A model generated the notes under the pieces. That model was given only the letters and a program-made list of their open reading frames with translations, ran no database searches and had not been told where the DNA came from. The translations under genes and the position numbers were made by a program. A stretch of 64,000 nucleotides of DNA from Comamonas sp. Y33R10-2. GTDB lineage: Bacteria > Pseudomonadota > Gammaproteobacteria > Burkholderiales > Burkholderiaceae_C. How positions within the stretch are numbered: position 1 is the first letter of the stretch; the number at the start of each line of letters is the position of its first letter. The stretch covers positions 1,364,001 through 1,428,000 of the forward strand of contig NZ_CP079925.1 of NCBI RefSeq assembly GCF_019355935.1. Direction: 5' to 3'. Shown here one piece after another: positions 8,428-17,098 of the stretch.

Positions 8428-8982
8428 ATGAGCAATATCGTTGTGGTTTATCACTCGGGCTACGGTCATACCCAGCGCATGGCGCAGTCGGTTGCGCAAG
8501 GTGCAGGCGCGCAGCTGCTAGCCATTGATGCAGACGGCAATGTGCCAGAAGCTGCTTGGGATCAATTGGCCGCAGCGGATGCCATCGTGTTTGGCTCGCC
8601 AACTTATATGGGGGCACCCAGCTGGCAGTTCAAAAAATTTGCGGATGCGTCTTCTAAAGCTTGGTTTGCACAGGCTTGGAAGGACAAGATGTTCGCCGGC
8701 TTTACCAATAGCGCCAGCGTGCAAGGCGACAAGCAGGTGACGCTGGATTACTTCTATCACCTGTCCATGCAGCATGGCGGCGTGTGGGTGGGCTTGGGTT
8801 TGTTGCCCTCGAACACCAAGGCCGCGCAGCGCAATGATGTGAACTGGATGGGCAGCTTTAGCGGCGCCATGGCGCAATCGCCTTCGGATGCCTCTGCCGG
8901 TGAAATGGCAGCAGGCGATCTAGAAACCGCACGCCAGTTTGGTGAGCGCGTGGCCAAGGCTGCTGCACGTTGGGCTAAATAA
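8428..8982 (+). CDS. Flavodoxin-fold NAD(P)H:quinone oxidoreductase (WrbA-like)
   Basis: A 184-residue flavodoxin-like protein. The FMN phosphate loop is VYHSGYGHTQRMAQSV, then IVFGSPTYMGAPSWQFKKF and KMFAGFTNSASVQGDKQ. These place it in the NAD(P)H-dependent FMN reductase/WrbA-like group, which reduce quinones by two electrons. It is somewhat shorter than WrbA (about 198) and I would not call it wrbA outright. It ends the pirin-doxX cluster and supports a role of that cluster in quinone detoxification, which is inference. Confidence 0.85.
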   Translation: MSNIVVVYHSGYGHTQRMAQSVAQGAGAQLLAIDADGNVPEAAWDQLAAADAIVFGSPTYMGAPSWQFKKFADASSKAWFAQAWKDKMFAGFTNSASVQGDKQVTLDYFYHLSMQHGGVWVGLGLLPSNTKAAQRNDVNWMGSFSGAMAQSPSDASAGEMAAGDLETARQFGERVAKAAARWAK

Positions 8983-9004
8983 GCTGCATTAGCGCTCTTT
9001 AAAT

Positions 9005-9086
9005 CAAAGCAGCCAGTCCTAGTCAGAATTGGGTTTCAGGATTAAAAGTCCATAACCCCAAGTCTGAGTAGTGACAGGCTGCTTTG
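9005..9086. terminator. Long imperfect hairpin between convergent genes
   Basis: Arms of about 30 bases at 9005-9033 and 9056-9086 pair almost throughout: ten perfect outer pairs (CAAAGCAGCC/GGCTGCTTTG), then GTC, CTA, TCAGA and TTGGG blocks with single mismatches, around a 22-base loop. TTTTT follows on the plus side. The arms are far longer than an ordinary terminator. It lies between the ends of the flavodoxin (8982) and trhO (9154) genes, so it may stop transcription from both sides. Confidence 0.7.
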
Positions 9087-9153
9087 TTTTTGATAGCTGG
9101 CGCTGGATGAAATCAAGTGCGAAAGCGCGGCGACATCTGCGCTGAGGTGTTGC

Positions 9154-9927
9154 TTATTCCATCAAGTGTTTTTTGATAGGGCGTGGGTGAATCAACTCGG
9201 CTTTGGCAAGGTCGGTGCTCAGGGAGTCACGGCCATCAAAGACAAAGCAGCCGCCGTCGTAGAACTTGCCATCGGTTTCCTCAAAATATTTGAGAATACC
9301 GCCTTCCAATTGGTAGACATTTTCAAGGCCTTCGTCGCGCATCAGGATGGCGGCTTTTTCGCAGCGAATGCCGCCCGTGCAGTAGCTAACCACGGTCTTG
9401 CCTTCAAACTGGGCTTTGTGCTCGCGCAAGGCGGGCGGAAATTCCGTGAACTTGGTCAGGCGCCAGTCCACTGTGCCAGTAAATGCGCCTTCGTCGACTT
9501 CGTAGTCGTTGCGGGTGTCCAGCGTCACCACTTCGCGGCCATCATCGTCGTGACCTTGCTCGAGCCAGCGGCGCAGCGTGGCCGGCGCGACAGAGGGCGC
9601 GCGGCCATTGGCGGGGCGAATGGTGGGGTGGTCCATGCGAATGATTTCATTCTTGACCTTGACCAGCATTTTGCGAAACGGCACGGTCTCGGACCAGCTT
9701 TCCTTTGGTGCAAGGTCTGCAAAGCGTTGGTCTTGCTTGAGTGCAGCGACAAAGCTGTGTACGGCGGCAGCAGGACCCGCTAAAAAGAAGTTAATGCCTT
9801 CTTCGGCCAGCAGTATCGTGCCTTTAAGGTCTAAAGCGGTTGCACGCTCAGCCAGCGTCTGGCGCAACTGGGCTGCGTCAGGCAAGGGCGTGAATTTGTA
9901 GCAGGAGATGTTGAGTATGTCGGCCAC
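9154..9927 (-). CDS. trhO: tRNA uridine(34) hydroxylase, rhodanese-like
   Basis: Formerly YceA. It hydroxylates U34 of tRNAs in an oxygen-dependent way, the first step to 5-methoxy- or carboxymethoxy-uridine. The N-terminal domain (NISCYKFTPLPD ... TILLAEEGINFFLAG) is followed by a rhodanese domain with the catalytic-loop Cys in VSYCTGGIRCEKAAILM and the family stretch VYQLEGGILKYFEE. The length of 257 residues is close to that of betaproteobacterial homologues; E. coli TrhO is longer at the C-terminus. The gene lies 50 bases downstream of the FlhG-like ATPase and may be read from the same transcript. Confidence 0.92.
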   Translation of the reverse strand: MADILNISCYKFTPLPDAAQLRQTLAERATALDLKGTILLAEEGINFFLAGPAAAVHSFVAALKQDQRFADLAPKESWSETVPFRKMLVKVKNEIIRMDHPTIRPANGRAPSVAPATLRRWLEQGHDDDGREVVTLDTRNDYEVDEGAFTGTVDWRLTKFTEFPPALREHKAQFEGKTVVSYCTGGIRCEKAAILMRDEGLENVYQLEGGILKYFEETDGKFYDGGCFVFDGRDSLSTDLAKAELIHPRPIKKHLME

Positions 9928-9977
9928 GTCGGTATCCGGATGCGGCCTCTCGGTGGCTGCGTCGACGGTGACGCAGC

Positions 9978-10829
9978 TCAGACCGGGGCCGTTAGTGCTG
10001 ACTTGATTTTATTAGACAGCTGAGCAACCGCGAGAGAAGCGGGTGCTCCGGGCATAGATTGCACCAGCAATTGGCGGCGCATGACAGCTTCCCGTACGGA
10101 GGAATCTAGGGGAATGTCGCCCCAATGCGTCAGCTGCAAGGGCTCGCCAGATTCTGTAGCGACAAAGCGGTTAAGAACTTGCTGGAGCTGGCTGGTAATC
10201 GCTCGGCCATCACCTGGGCGCTGGGCTTGGTTGATGACGAGGCGAATCTGCTGGCGCTTTTGTTGCATCGCCAGCACTTTGATGGCTGCGTAGGCATCGG
10301 TGAGCGATGTGGGCTCGGGCGTAGCTACAACGAGAACTTCAGTAGCTAGTGACACAGAGAACAGCACCACATCTGAGATACCAGCACCCGTGTCTAGCAA
10401 GATGATGTCAAAGCGGGGGCGAAGCGTCTCTATGGTACGCATGAATTGGTCGCGAATCTCGGGCGTGAGGCGCGAGTATTCGATCATTCCTGAACCTGCC
10501 AGCAGCACAGAGTAGCCGCCCGGTGAATTCAAAACGGCTTCATCCAGCGTTGAGCGACCTGTAAAGACGTCGTGTAGCGTTACCTTGGGGTTGAGGTTGA
10601 GTACAACATCAAGGTTGGCTAGTCCCAAGTCCGCATCCAGCACCAGCACATTGAAGCCGTGACGGGTGAGTGCGGCGGCAAGGTTAGCGGACACAAAGGT
10701 TTTGCCTACGCCGCCTTTACCACTGGTGACGGCGATGATGTGGGCCAGCTTGGAGCGGCTGGGCGCACGTAATGCATCTTCCATGGAAATATGAGCGGGC
10801 AGTGTGGGGTGAGGGGCCAAGGTGTCCAT
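9978..10829 (-). CDS. FlhG/MinD-like P-loop ATPase
   Basis: A 283-residue ParA/MinD superfamily ATPase. The deviant Walker A motif IIAVTSGKGGVGKT has both lysines (38 and 43), followed by VLVLDADLGLANLDVVL. The C-terminal WGDIPLDSSVREAVMRRQLL is characteristic of FlhG (YlxH/FleN), which limits flagellar number through FlhF or FleQ. However, no flhF, fliA or flagellar gene is nearby, and the usual N-terminal DQAxxLR motif that stimulates FlhF is not seen. It starts 4 bases after a GGDEF gene, so it is translated from the same message. A role in polar placement or c-di-GMP-linked control is plausible but unproven. Confidence 0.85.
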   Translation of the reverse strand: MDTLAPHPTLPAHISMEDALRAPSRSKLAHIIAVTSGKGGVGKTFVSANLAAALTRHGFNVLVLDADLGLANLDVVLNLNPKVTLHDVFTGRSTLDEAVLNSPGGYSVLLAGSGMIEYSRLTPEIRDQFMRTIETLRPRFDIILLDTGAGISDVVLFSVSLATEVLVVATPEPTSLTDAYAAIKVLAMQQKRQQIRLVINQAQRPGDGRAITSQLQQVLNRFVATESGEPLQLTHWGDIPLDSSVREAVMRRQLLVQSMPGAPASLAVAQLSNKIKSALTAPV

Positions 10830-10833
10830 CGTC

Positions 10834-11628
10834 TTAAGGCGTTATGACCTGGCGTTGAGCTTCGGTGTTTACGTTGGATGCGGTGTCGTTAGCATCATTT
10901 TCCTCGATATCGATATGAGGTAAATGACTGAAAAGCAGGCCTTTTTCCTCAGCACTCACGGTACTGTCGGGAGGATCTTCTACAAACACGCAGTTGCGGC
11001 CTGCAGATTTGGCCAGATACAACTGCCGGTCGGCGCGTTCTGTCCAAAGTGGGGTGGTGCTGCGAACCCATTGCGGAGCAAAAACGCCACCAATGCTCAC
11101 GGTGATATGCAGGGCCTGGCCGGATGAGATGCGGATAGGGGTCGCTTCAATCGCCTGCCGTAGGCGCTCTGCCACGGTATGACCCTGATGGGGTGGGCAG
11201 ATGGGCAAGACGATGGCGAATTCTTCACCACCGTAACGCGCTAGCGTGTCCATGGGGCGTATGCCTTCGGACAGCGTCTGAGCGACGGACTGCAGCACCA
11301 TATCGCCTGCAATATGGCCATAAGTGTCATTGATCTGCTTGAAATGGTCGATGTCGAGCATGAGCAGCAGAGCGGTTTCGCCAGAGCGAGCCACGCGGTC
11401 TATTTCTCGCTCAATAACGGTGCGGAAATGACGACGATTGGCTAGCCCAGTCAGAGGGTCGCGCAAAGACAGCTCGCACAGACCGTCAATCAGTGCTTGC
11501 AAATAATGGGTGGGTGTGTCTGTGGGAAGGCGAATATCACCCCCACCAGTGCGAGTGACCAGATTGTGGGCAGTGGCAAGGCGCAGATCGCGCAGAAACA
11601 CGGACTGATGAGGGGCTGATGAAGTCAC
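10834..11628 (-). CDS. Soluble diguanylate cyclase (GGEEF)
   Basis: A 264-residue protein without membrane segments. The first 50 residues have no domain I recognise. The GGDEF domain follows, with SLRDPLTGLANRRHF, LDIDHFKQINDTYGH and the active site R131-Y-G-G-E-E-F137. The inhibitory site is intact as R124-P-M-D127, so product feedback is expected, unlike the cyclase at 1434-2678. The tail of about 50 residues is acidic (IDIEENDAND). The gene is the first of a two-gene unit with the FlhG-like ATPase, with 4 bases between them, which suggests a joint role. It is divergent from nothing; the upstream SulP gene runs the same way. Confidence 0.9.
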   Translation of the reverse strand: MTSSAPHQSVFLRDLRLATAHNLVTRTGGGDIRLPTDTPTHYLQALIDGLCELSLRDPLTGLANRRHFRTVIEREIDRVARSGETALLLMLDIDHFKQINDTYGHIAGDMVLQSVAQTLSEGIRPMDTLARYGGEEFAIVLPICPPHQGHTVAERLRQAIEATPIRISSGQALHITVSIGGVFAPQWVRSTTPLWTERADRQLYLAKSAGRNCVFVEDPPDSTVSAEEKGLLFSHLPHIDIEENDANDTASNVNTEAQRQVITP

Positions 11629-11707
11629 GAATAGCTATCAATGATGACTATCAGTGTAGCAGTGTGCGTTGATTTTTTGTAAGAAGCGGTTTATCTGAGA
11701 GCATGAT

Positions 11708-13393
11708 TTAAGTCAGCTTTGTGGGGAAATTGCCGAGGCTTTGCAAAAACTCTGTATCGGTGCGGTACAGCCGTAGCGAGCTGTCTTTTTGGCTCAATAG
11801 GCCAGCACGCTCAAGTCGTTTTTCTGCGGGTAGTTTCAGCCCCACCACATGTAGTAAACCGCCGCGAAGGGCAACTAGCTGCTCGAGCCTTGCAAAGGTT
11901 TCTACGCCGGTAATGTCGATGCTGTTGATAGATTGCATCAGCAAAGCCAAGTCTTTCGTTTGCGGCGAATGTTGCAGTGCATCGGCTGCATAACGCTCTA
12001 GTGCGGTTGCCGTTGCAAAGTCCAAATCGGCATCCATGCGCAGGGCAATGAGCTGGGGTGCCAGCTTCGGCAGCTGCCAAAGCTGGCGGCTTCGCAGGCT
12101 GCCGTCCGGGTGCAAGCCCACTTCAATAATGCGCGGATGCAGATGCTGGTAGAGATAGTAGGCTTGGCTGAGCATGATGCCGGCGAACACGCCCCAGTAC
12201 ATGCGCGGCGCGGTGGCGATGGTCAGAACCAATGTGGTGATACTGATACAAGCCTCGACTCTGGAGATTTTGAACAGTTTCAAAATGGCGCTGGGCTTGA
12301 CCAAGTTGAGTACCGCAGTGACCACAATAGCTGCCAGTGCTGATTGAGGTATGTGATAAAGCCACGGAATAAACCAGATCACGACGGCAACCACCAGCAA
12401 GATGGAAAAAACGTTCGCATACCCCGTTTTGGCGCCTGCCAGTAAGTTGACCGCAGAGCGTGAGAACGAGGCGCTGGTGGCAAAGCTGCCGAAAAGACCG
12501 GCGCTGATTTTGGACAGGCCTTGTGCAATCAAATCCTGATTCTCATTCCAGCGCGTACCCGCTTGCCTGTGCTCGACTTGCGCGCTTGAAGCGGTCTCCA
12601 GAAAACTCACCAGCGAAATCACCAGCACCGGCATGATGAGTGCGGAAAATTGCTCCCAAGCCAGCATTCCAGGCCATTGAATGTGCGGCAGACCTGCCGG
12701 TAAGTGCCCGATGACGAGGCCGCCATCATCGGCAAAACCAGTTGCCCAACTGATGAGCCCTGTTATGCCAATAATGAAAATAGCTGATGGAAAGGCCGGG
12801 CGCCATTTTTTGGCGAGCATCAGCAAGGCCATGCTGCCCAAGCCATAAGCAATGGATTGGCCACTGAACAAGTAAATTGAAGGCGAGCTCCAGACGGTGC
12901 TCCAGTCTGCATTCATGCCCAACAACATGGGAAGCTGAGACGCCAAAATCAGCAAGGCTGCAGCCTGCGTAAAGCCAGCCAGAACAGGGGATGTGACGAG
13001 GTTGAGCAGCCATCCCGCACGCACCATGCCAAGACTCCACTGCAGCAGGCCAGAGAGTATGGCCATCCATGCCGCCAGAGCCACCCACTGGGCGGAACCA
13101 GGCTCGGCCATGCCGGTCAGTGATGCACCGATGAGCAAGGCGGTCAGAGCTGTGGGGCCTACGCCTAAACGAGGCGATGAACTAAACAGCACCGCAATTG
13201 CTGCCGGAATGATGGAAGCGTAAATGCCCGTAATCAGCGGCATGCCAGCCAGCGCCGCATAGGCCACGCCTTGTGGCAACAGCATCAGGCCAACAGTCAG
13301 TCCAGCCCAGAATTCGCCGCGTAGCAAAGCGAATGTGGGCTTGGGCCAGTCAAGAAAAGGGAGCCAGCGTGCCAAAGATTGCATGACAGGCAT
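11708..13393 (-). CDS. SulP family anion transporter with STAS domain
   Basis: A 561-residue inner-membrane transporter. The N-terminal half has 10-12 hydrophobic segments with the SLC26/SulP pattern VGLMLLPQGVAYAALAGMP and YASIIPAAIAVLFSSSPRLG. The C-terminal STAS domain (about residues 445-550) contains ALLMQSINSIDITGVETF. Members carry sulfate, bicarbonate or dicarboxylates; the substrate is not readable from sequence. A hairpin at 13454-13481 ends the gene upstream on the same strand, so this gene probably starts its own transcript in the 13394-13450 region. Confidence 0.9.
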   Translation of the reverse strand: MPVMQSLARWLPFLDWPKPTFALLRGEFWAGLTVGLMLLPQGVAYAALAGMPLITGIYASIIPAAIAVLFSSSPRLGVGPTALTALLIGASLTGMAEPGSAQWVALAAWMAILSGLLQWSLGMVRAGWLLNLVTSPVLAGFTQAAALLILASQLPMLLGMNADWSTVWSSPSIYLFSGQSIAYGLGSMALLMLAKKWRPAFPSAIFIIGITGLISWATGFADDGGLVIGHLPAGLPHIQWPGMLAWEQFSALIMPVLVISLVSFLETASSAQVEHRQAGTRWNENQDLIAQGLSKISAGLFGSFATSASFSRSAVNLLAGAKTGYANVFSILLVVAVVIWFIPWLYHIPQSALAAIVVTAVLNLVKPSAILKLFKISRVEACISITTLVLTIATAPRMYWGVFAGIMLSQAYYLYQHLHPRIIEVGLHPDGSLRSRQLWQLPKLAPQLIALRMDADLDFATATALERYAADALQHSPQTKDLALLMQSINSIDITGVETFARLEQLVALRGGLLHVVGLKLPAEKRLERAGLLSQKDSSLRLYRTDTEFLQSLGNFPTKLT

Positions 13394-13454
13394 TGTCTAC
13401 GAATGAAATAGCTGCCGCCCTTTGAAGTTACGCTGCTAATTGTTTTGAAGAGAT

Positions 13455-13481
13455 AAAAAAGAGAGGCTCAAGGCCTCTCTT
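13455..13481 (-). terminator. Terminator after the DUF1329 gene
   Basis: A perfect stem AGAGAGGC-TCAAG-GCCTCTCT is followed on the minus strand by a tract of six T (13455-13460 on the plus strand). It lies 56 bases after the stop codon of the DUF1329 gene. Confidence 0.85.
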
Positions 13482-13536
13482 TGCACTTTTCGGTGTGGAT
13501 TTTGTGTTGAGTGCGCGGTGGTCGAGCCACCGGCCT

Positions 13537-14910
13537 TTAGTTACCCAAGTTGCGAATTGCTTCTGGGGTGTACTGCTTAGGCTTGAGGTTATCTTTGCCC
13601 AAAATTGGAGCCTTTGGACGCTCCTGCACCAGATTCATCGCGACATAAGAGCCGGCATTGAGGTCGTAATAAAACGAGGTGCCTGCATGCCATTTTTTGA
13701 TGTCGTAGGCATAGTAGTAGTTGATTTCGCCGTGCTGCCACAGCAGGCCGCGTGCATCGTAGAAATCACCCGAGACGGCATGGCCTGTGTCTTCATCAAT
13801 GAACATCACGCGCTTCGCGTAAACGTGGCGGTAGCCGGGCTTGAGTTTGCCTTCCAGCACCCAGACGCGGCGCAGCTCGTAGCGGGTGTAGGCAGGGTTG
13901 GGGTGGCCGGGCTTAAGCAGGTCTGCGTATTTGATCTGCTGGTTGATGCGAAAGGTATTCGCAGGAACGAACATCTCGCGCTTGCCCTGCATGCTCCACT
14001 CATAGCGTTCGGAGCCGCCGTTAAACAAGCGCTCAGAGTCAATAGTGGCCTTGCCGCTGGTGCCGGGTGAGGGCTGGTCATAGCCAAACTCAGGCAGCTG
14101 GCGAACGCGGCGGGTGCCGGGGTCATAGGCCCAGGCCAGACGTTTGTCCGTGCCAAAGTTCATGGGCTCGATGGACAGAATTACGCCACCTTTTTCACGC
14201 TCGGGCAGGATGGAGAAATTGGTCACATAAGCGTATTTCCCATCGTTGGGTTTGCCTAGGTTTTCCTTGGAGTCGTAGTTGCTCAGCTGGATATAGCTGG
14301 TGCGGCCCAAGGCAATATCACCACCTGAGCCGACTAGAGCCATGTCACGCTCCACCTCTTCGGTGCTGGCGCGACTGGGGATCAGGTTGTTCCAGAGCAG
14401 CTCTAGGCCAGTCTTGGGGATGGGGAAGGGCAGTGCGCCCATAAAGCCCTTGACTCCGTTGCCTTCATTGACGACTTCGGCCTCGAGGGCATTGCGCTTG
14501 ATGACCGCGCAGATATCGTCGTCATAGCGAAAATCGCGGTGACCCGGATAAACAGGGATGCGCATGGTGGTGGGGAAGCGCTTTAGCAGTGCCTTTTGGC
14601 CATCACTGAGTTTGTCGCCGTATTGCGCCATATTGGCCGCTGAGATCTCGAACAGCGGTTTTTCGCTTGCGTAGATATCAGGCTGAAACTGCCCCACGTT
14701 CTTAGTGAATTTCACACCGGCAGGTACACCCAAAATCTTGCCTGTAAAGGGGGGGATGCTGCCATCGGCATTGCCTGCTTTGATGGCGCCGGTGCAGGTC
14801 AGCTCTTTGCCCAGCTTGTCGGCTTCTGCCGCTGGAACTTTTGCAAGGGCCGCTCCAGCCATCAAACCCATACACAGCATCAAGGCTGCGCTCATCTTTT
14901 TTTCTCGCAT
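13537..14910 (-). CDS. DUF1329 exported protein (LolA/LolB-like fold family)
   Basis: A 457-residue exported protein with the signal peptide MSAALMLCMGLMAGAALA, cut after ALA. The mature protein shows the DUF1329 features: LTCTGAIKAGNADGSIPPF at the start, YPGHRDFRYDDDICA, and MFIDEDTGHAVSGDFYDA near the end. DUF1329 proteins are typically encoded beside DUF1302 outer-membrane proteins and RND-like exporters in bacteria that degrade steroids, lipids or aromatics; here it stands alone, with terminators on both sides. A role in outer-membrane lipid or hydrophobic-substrate handling is inferred only from the family. The start ATG at 14910 could also be the Met at residue 6. Confidence 0.88.
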   Translation of the reverse strand: MREKKMSAALMLCMGLMAGAALAKVPAAEADKLGKELTCTGAIKAGNADGSIPPFTGKILGVPAGVKFTKNVGQFQPDIYASEKPLFEISAANMAQYGDKLSDGQKALLKRFPTTMRIPVYPGHRDFRYDDDICAVIKRNALEAEVVNEGNGVKGFMGALPFPIPKTGLELLWNNLIPSRASTEEVERDMALVGSGGDIALGRTSYIQLSNYDSKENLGKPNDGKYAYVTNFSILPEREKGGVILSIEPMNFGTDKRLAWAYDPGTRRVRQLPEFGYDQPSPGTSGKATIDSERLFNGGSERYEWSMQGKREMFVPANTFRINQQIKYADLLKPGHPNPAYTRYELRRVWVLEGKLKPGYRHVYAKRVMFIDEDTGHAVSGDFYDARGLLWQHGEINYYYAYDIKKWHAGTSFYYDLNAGSYVAMNLVQERPKAPILGKDNLKPKQYTPEAIRNLGN

Positions 14911-15032
14911 CGCTCTATATCCCTCTGATAAATCATGCGGGCTTATCGCCCGTATTAGGCGGATTTTGGCGATGCTTTTGATCAGATGAATCGTCTGGAA
15001 AGACTAAGAAAGAGCTTCAATTTCTGATCCAT

Positions 15033-15064
15033 AAAAAAGGCAGCGACCATTGCTGGTGCTGCCT
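15033..15064 (-). terminator. Terminator after the amino acid permease
   Basis: A stem AGGCAGC/GCTGCCT with a 13-base loop is followed on the minus strand by a T-tract (A at 15033-15038). It lies 22 bases past the permease stop codon. Confidence 0.75.
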
Positions 15065-15085
15065 CTGAAGAGAAAGCGCGAAAAA

Positions 15086-16561
15086 TTATTTCGAGCCGCG
15101 CAAATCCATATCTGCGTATTTGACTATTTTTGTTCCCTTGGTCCACTTGTAGCCAAACCAGATGGCCAAGAACAAAGGCAGACCAATATAGGTGGCAATG
15201 GCGCCTACCCAATCGATCTGGTCTTTCATCAGGTTTTCATAGTTCTGGCCCAGTGTGATGATCAAGCACAGCACAAAGGCAAAGATGGGGCCGAAAGGGA
15301 AGGCCGCTGCCTTGTATGGCAGCTGGTTCATGTCGAAGTTCTGCACTTCGCAACCCTTGCGGAAGCGATAGTGGCTGATTGCAATGCCCAGCCAAGCCAC
15401 AAAGCCGCACATGCCGGACAGGTTAAGCAGCCAGATGTAAACGACTTCAGGGCTGAAGACATTGGTGAAAAAACACAGTCCTGCAATCACGGTCGTGGCG
15501 ATCAGGGCCATCACGGGCACGCCACGCTTGTTAACCTTGGCAAACAGCTTGGGCGCCATGCCTTGCTTAGCCAATGCATACAACATGCGAGTCGATGCAT
15601 ACATGCCAGAGTTGCCAGCAGACAGCACGGAAGTCAACACCACCGCATTCATCAGGGCCGCTGCGCCCAGCAGGCCGGCGCGTTCAAACACGAGTGTGAA
15701 GGGGCTGACGGCGATATCACCCAAGTCGTTGCGCAGCAGCTTGGGGTCGGTATAAGGAATCAACAGACCGATGATGAGAATCGCGAAGACGTAGAACAGC
15801 AAAATGCGCCAAAACACCTTGCGCACGGCCTTGGGTACGTTCTTGGCGGGGTCTTCTGATTCGCCAGCGGCAATACCGATCAGCTCGGTGCCTTGGAAGG
15901 AGAAGCCCACCACCATGGCCACGCCAATGAGCGCGGCAAAGCCGCCTGCAAAGGGCGCATCACCGGCGGTGAAGTTGGCGATATTGCCCCAGACACCTTC
16001 AGGCGAGCCGCCTTGCAAAATGCCAAAGATCATCAGCACGCCAATGCCAATGAAGATCAGCACCGTGGCGACCTTGATGGCGGCAAACCAAAACTCAGAC
16101 TCGCCAAAGCCTTTGGCGGACAGAGCGTTGAGGCCAAACATCAGCGCGAGGAACAAGGCGCTCCAAAGCATGCCGTTGCTGTCGGGAAACCAGTAGGCCA
16201 TCACCAACTGTGCGGCCACCAAGTCCACGGCAATCGTCACGGCCCAGTTGTACCAGTAGTTCCAGCCCAAGGCGAAGCCAAAGCCTTCGTCTACATACTT
16301 GGCGCCGTAAGTGGCAAACGAGCCAGACACGGGCATGTGCGCGGCCATTTCGCCCAAGCTGGTCATCAGAAAGTAGACCATCAGGCCAACGACCATATAG
16401 GCCAGCAGTGCGCCGCCGGGGCCGGCCTGAGAAATCGTTGCACCAGATGCGACAAAAAGACCGGTGCCGATGGAGCCGCCGATGGCGATCATCGACATGT
16501 GGCGGGCCTTGAGGCTGCGGTGCAGTCCACCGCTTTGTGTTGTTGCTTGGCTATCGCTCAT
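15086..16561 (-). CDS. Amino acid permease, AAT family
   Basis: A transporter of 491 residues from the chosen start with 12 predicted helices. The N-terminal SLKARHMSMIAIGGSIGTG is the strong AAT/LysP/GABA-permease signature; GPGGALLAYMVVGLMVYFLM and SFQGTELIGIAAGESEDP follow as expected. It should import an amino acid with protons. The exact substrate is open: LysP, CycA, GabP and aromatic permeases share these motifs. I chose ATG 16561 (MSDSQATT) since the signature normally begins 15-25 residues after the start; the upstream extension to 16630 is His/Arg/Lys-rich and unlike the family. A 470-base AT-rich upstream region probably holds its control elements. Confidence 0.9.
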   Translation of the reverse strand: MSDSQATTQSGGLHRSLKARHMSMIAIGGSIGTGLFVASGATISQAGPGGALLAYMVVGLMVYFLMTSLGEMAAHMPVSGSFATYGAKYVDEGFGFALGWNYWYNWAVTIAVDLVAAQLVMAYWFPDSNGMLWSALFLALMFGLNALSAKGFGESEFWFAAIKVATVLIFIGIGVLMIFGILQGGSPEGVWGNIANFTAGDAPFAGGFAALIGVAMVVGFSFQGTELIGIAAGESEDPAKNVPKAVRKVFWRILLFYVFAILIIGLLIPYTDPKLLRNDLGDIAVSPFTLVFERAGLLGAAALMNAVVLTSVLSAGNSGMYASTRMLYALAKQGMAPKLFAKVNKRGVPVMALIATTVIAGLCFFTNVFSPEVVYIWLLNLSGMCGFVAWLGIAISHYRFRKGCEVQNFDMNQLPYKAAAFPFGPIFAFVLCLIITLGQNYENLMKDQIDWVGAIATYIGLPLFLAIWFGYKWTKGTKIVKYADMDLRGSK

Positions 16562-17010
16562 GATAGGTATTGGGTTTTGCTGCGCATGAAGCGAGGGCGT
16601 AAGTGGCTTGCGCTCATGCCGGTGCTTCATGCCATGTGTTGCTTTGTGATATCTGGCCTACCCGGATATCAACGTGGCCAGCGTGATGTGCGATGACATG
16701 CATCGCCCATGGAGGCTGCTAATAGGGGGCGATTGTGAGCGATTTGCACGGTTGCTGTGCAGCGAGGACGGCATGTGTCTAGGCGGATGTTTTTTTTGAG
16801 CTTTAAGTGTTTGATTTGTTTGTAATAAACACGCTTTAAAGGTGTTTGTTGAATATCCTTAAATCTTCGTCAAATCGTCGTATTAATTGGAGAGTTGTTT
16901 GGCTGGAGACAAATCTTGTGATGGTAATTTGGACTAAATATTTAGTCATTCAGTCAAAAATTAAAGTCAGATTGATATATTCCTTGGGCGATAGTGATCG
17001 TATATAAATG
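16562..17010. other. AT-rich non-coding region upstream of the permease
   Basis: About 450 bases without a supportable gene. The part from 16790 to 17010 is clearly richer in A/T than its surroundings. Three half-sites GTGTTT, AAACAC and GTGTTT occur at 16808-16847. The region also carries TTAGTCATTCAGTC. It most likely carries the promoter of the minus-strand permease and ends at the terminator of the ABC operon. Confidence 0.5.
16808..16847. promoter_or_regulatory. Three spaced GTGTTT/AAACAC half-sites
   Basis: GTGTTT (16808-16813), AAACAC (16827-16832) and GTGTTT (16842-16847) form two overlapping inverted repeats with 13- and 9-base gaps. They lie about 250-290 bases upstream of the permease start codon. 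They might bind a regulator; position and symmetry are the only support. Confidence 0.3.
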
Positions 17011-17050
17011 AAAAAAGCTGCTAGTGCTTATGAATAAAGCACTAGCAGCT
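17011..17050 (-). terminator. Strong terminator after the ABC operon
   Basis: A perfect 14-base stem AGCTGCTAGTGCTT/AAGCACTAGCAGCT with a 7-base loop is followed by six T on the minus strand. It ends transcription from the ATPase gene, whose stop is at 17099. Its core resembles the AGTGCTT..AAGCACT part of the dispersed repeat family. Confidence 0.92.
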
Positions 17051-17098
17051 CCTCTTTTGATAGCGACTTCTCGCTTTGGTAGGTGCGGAGTCGTTTGA

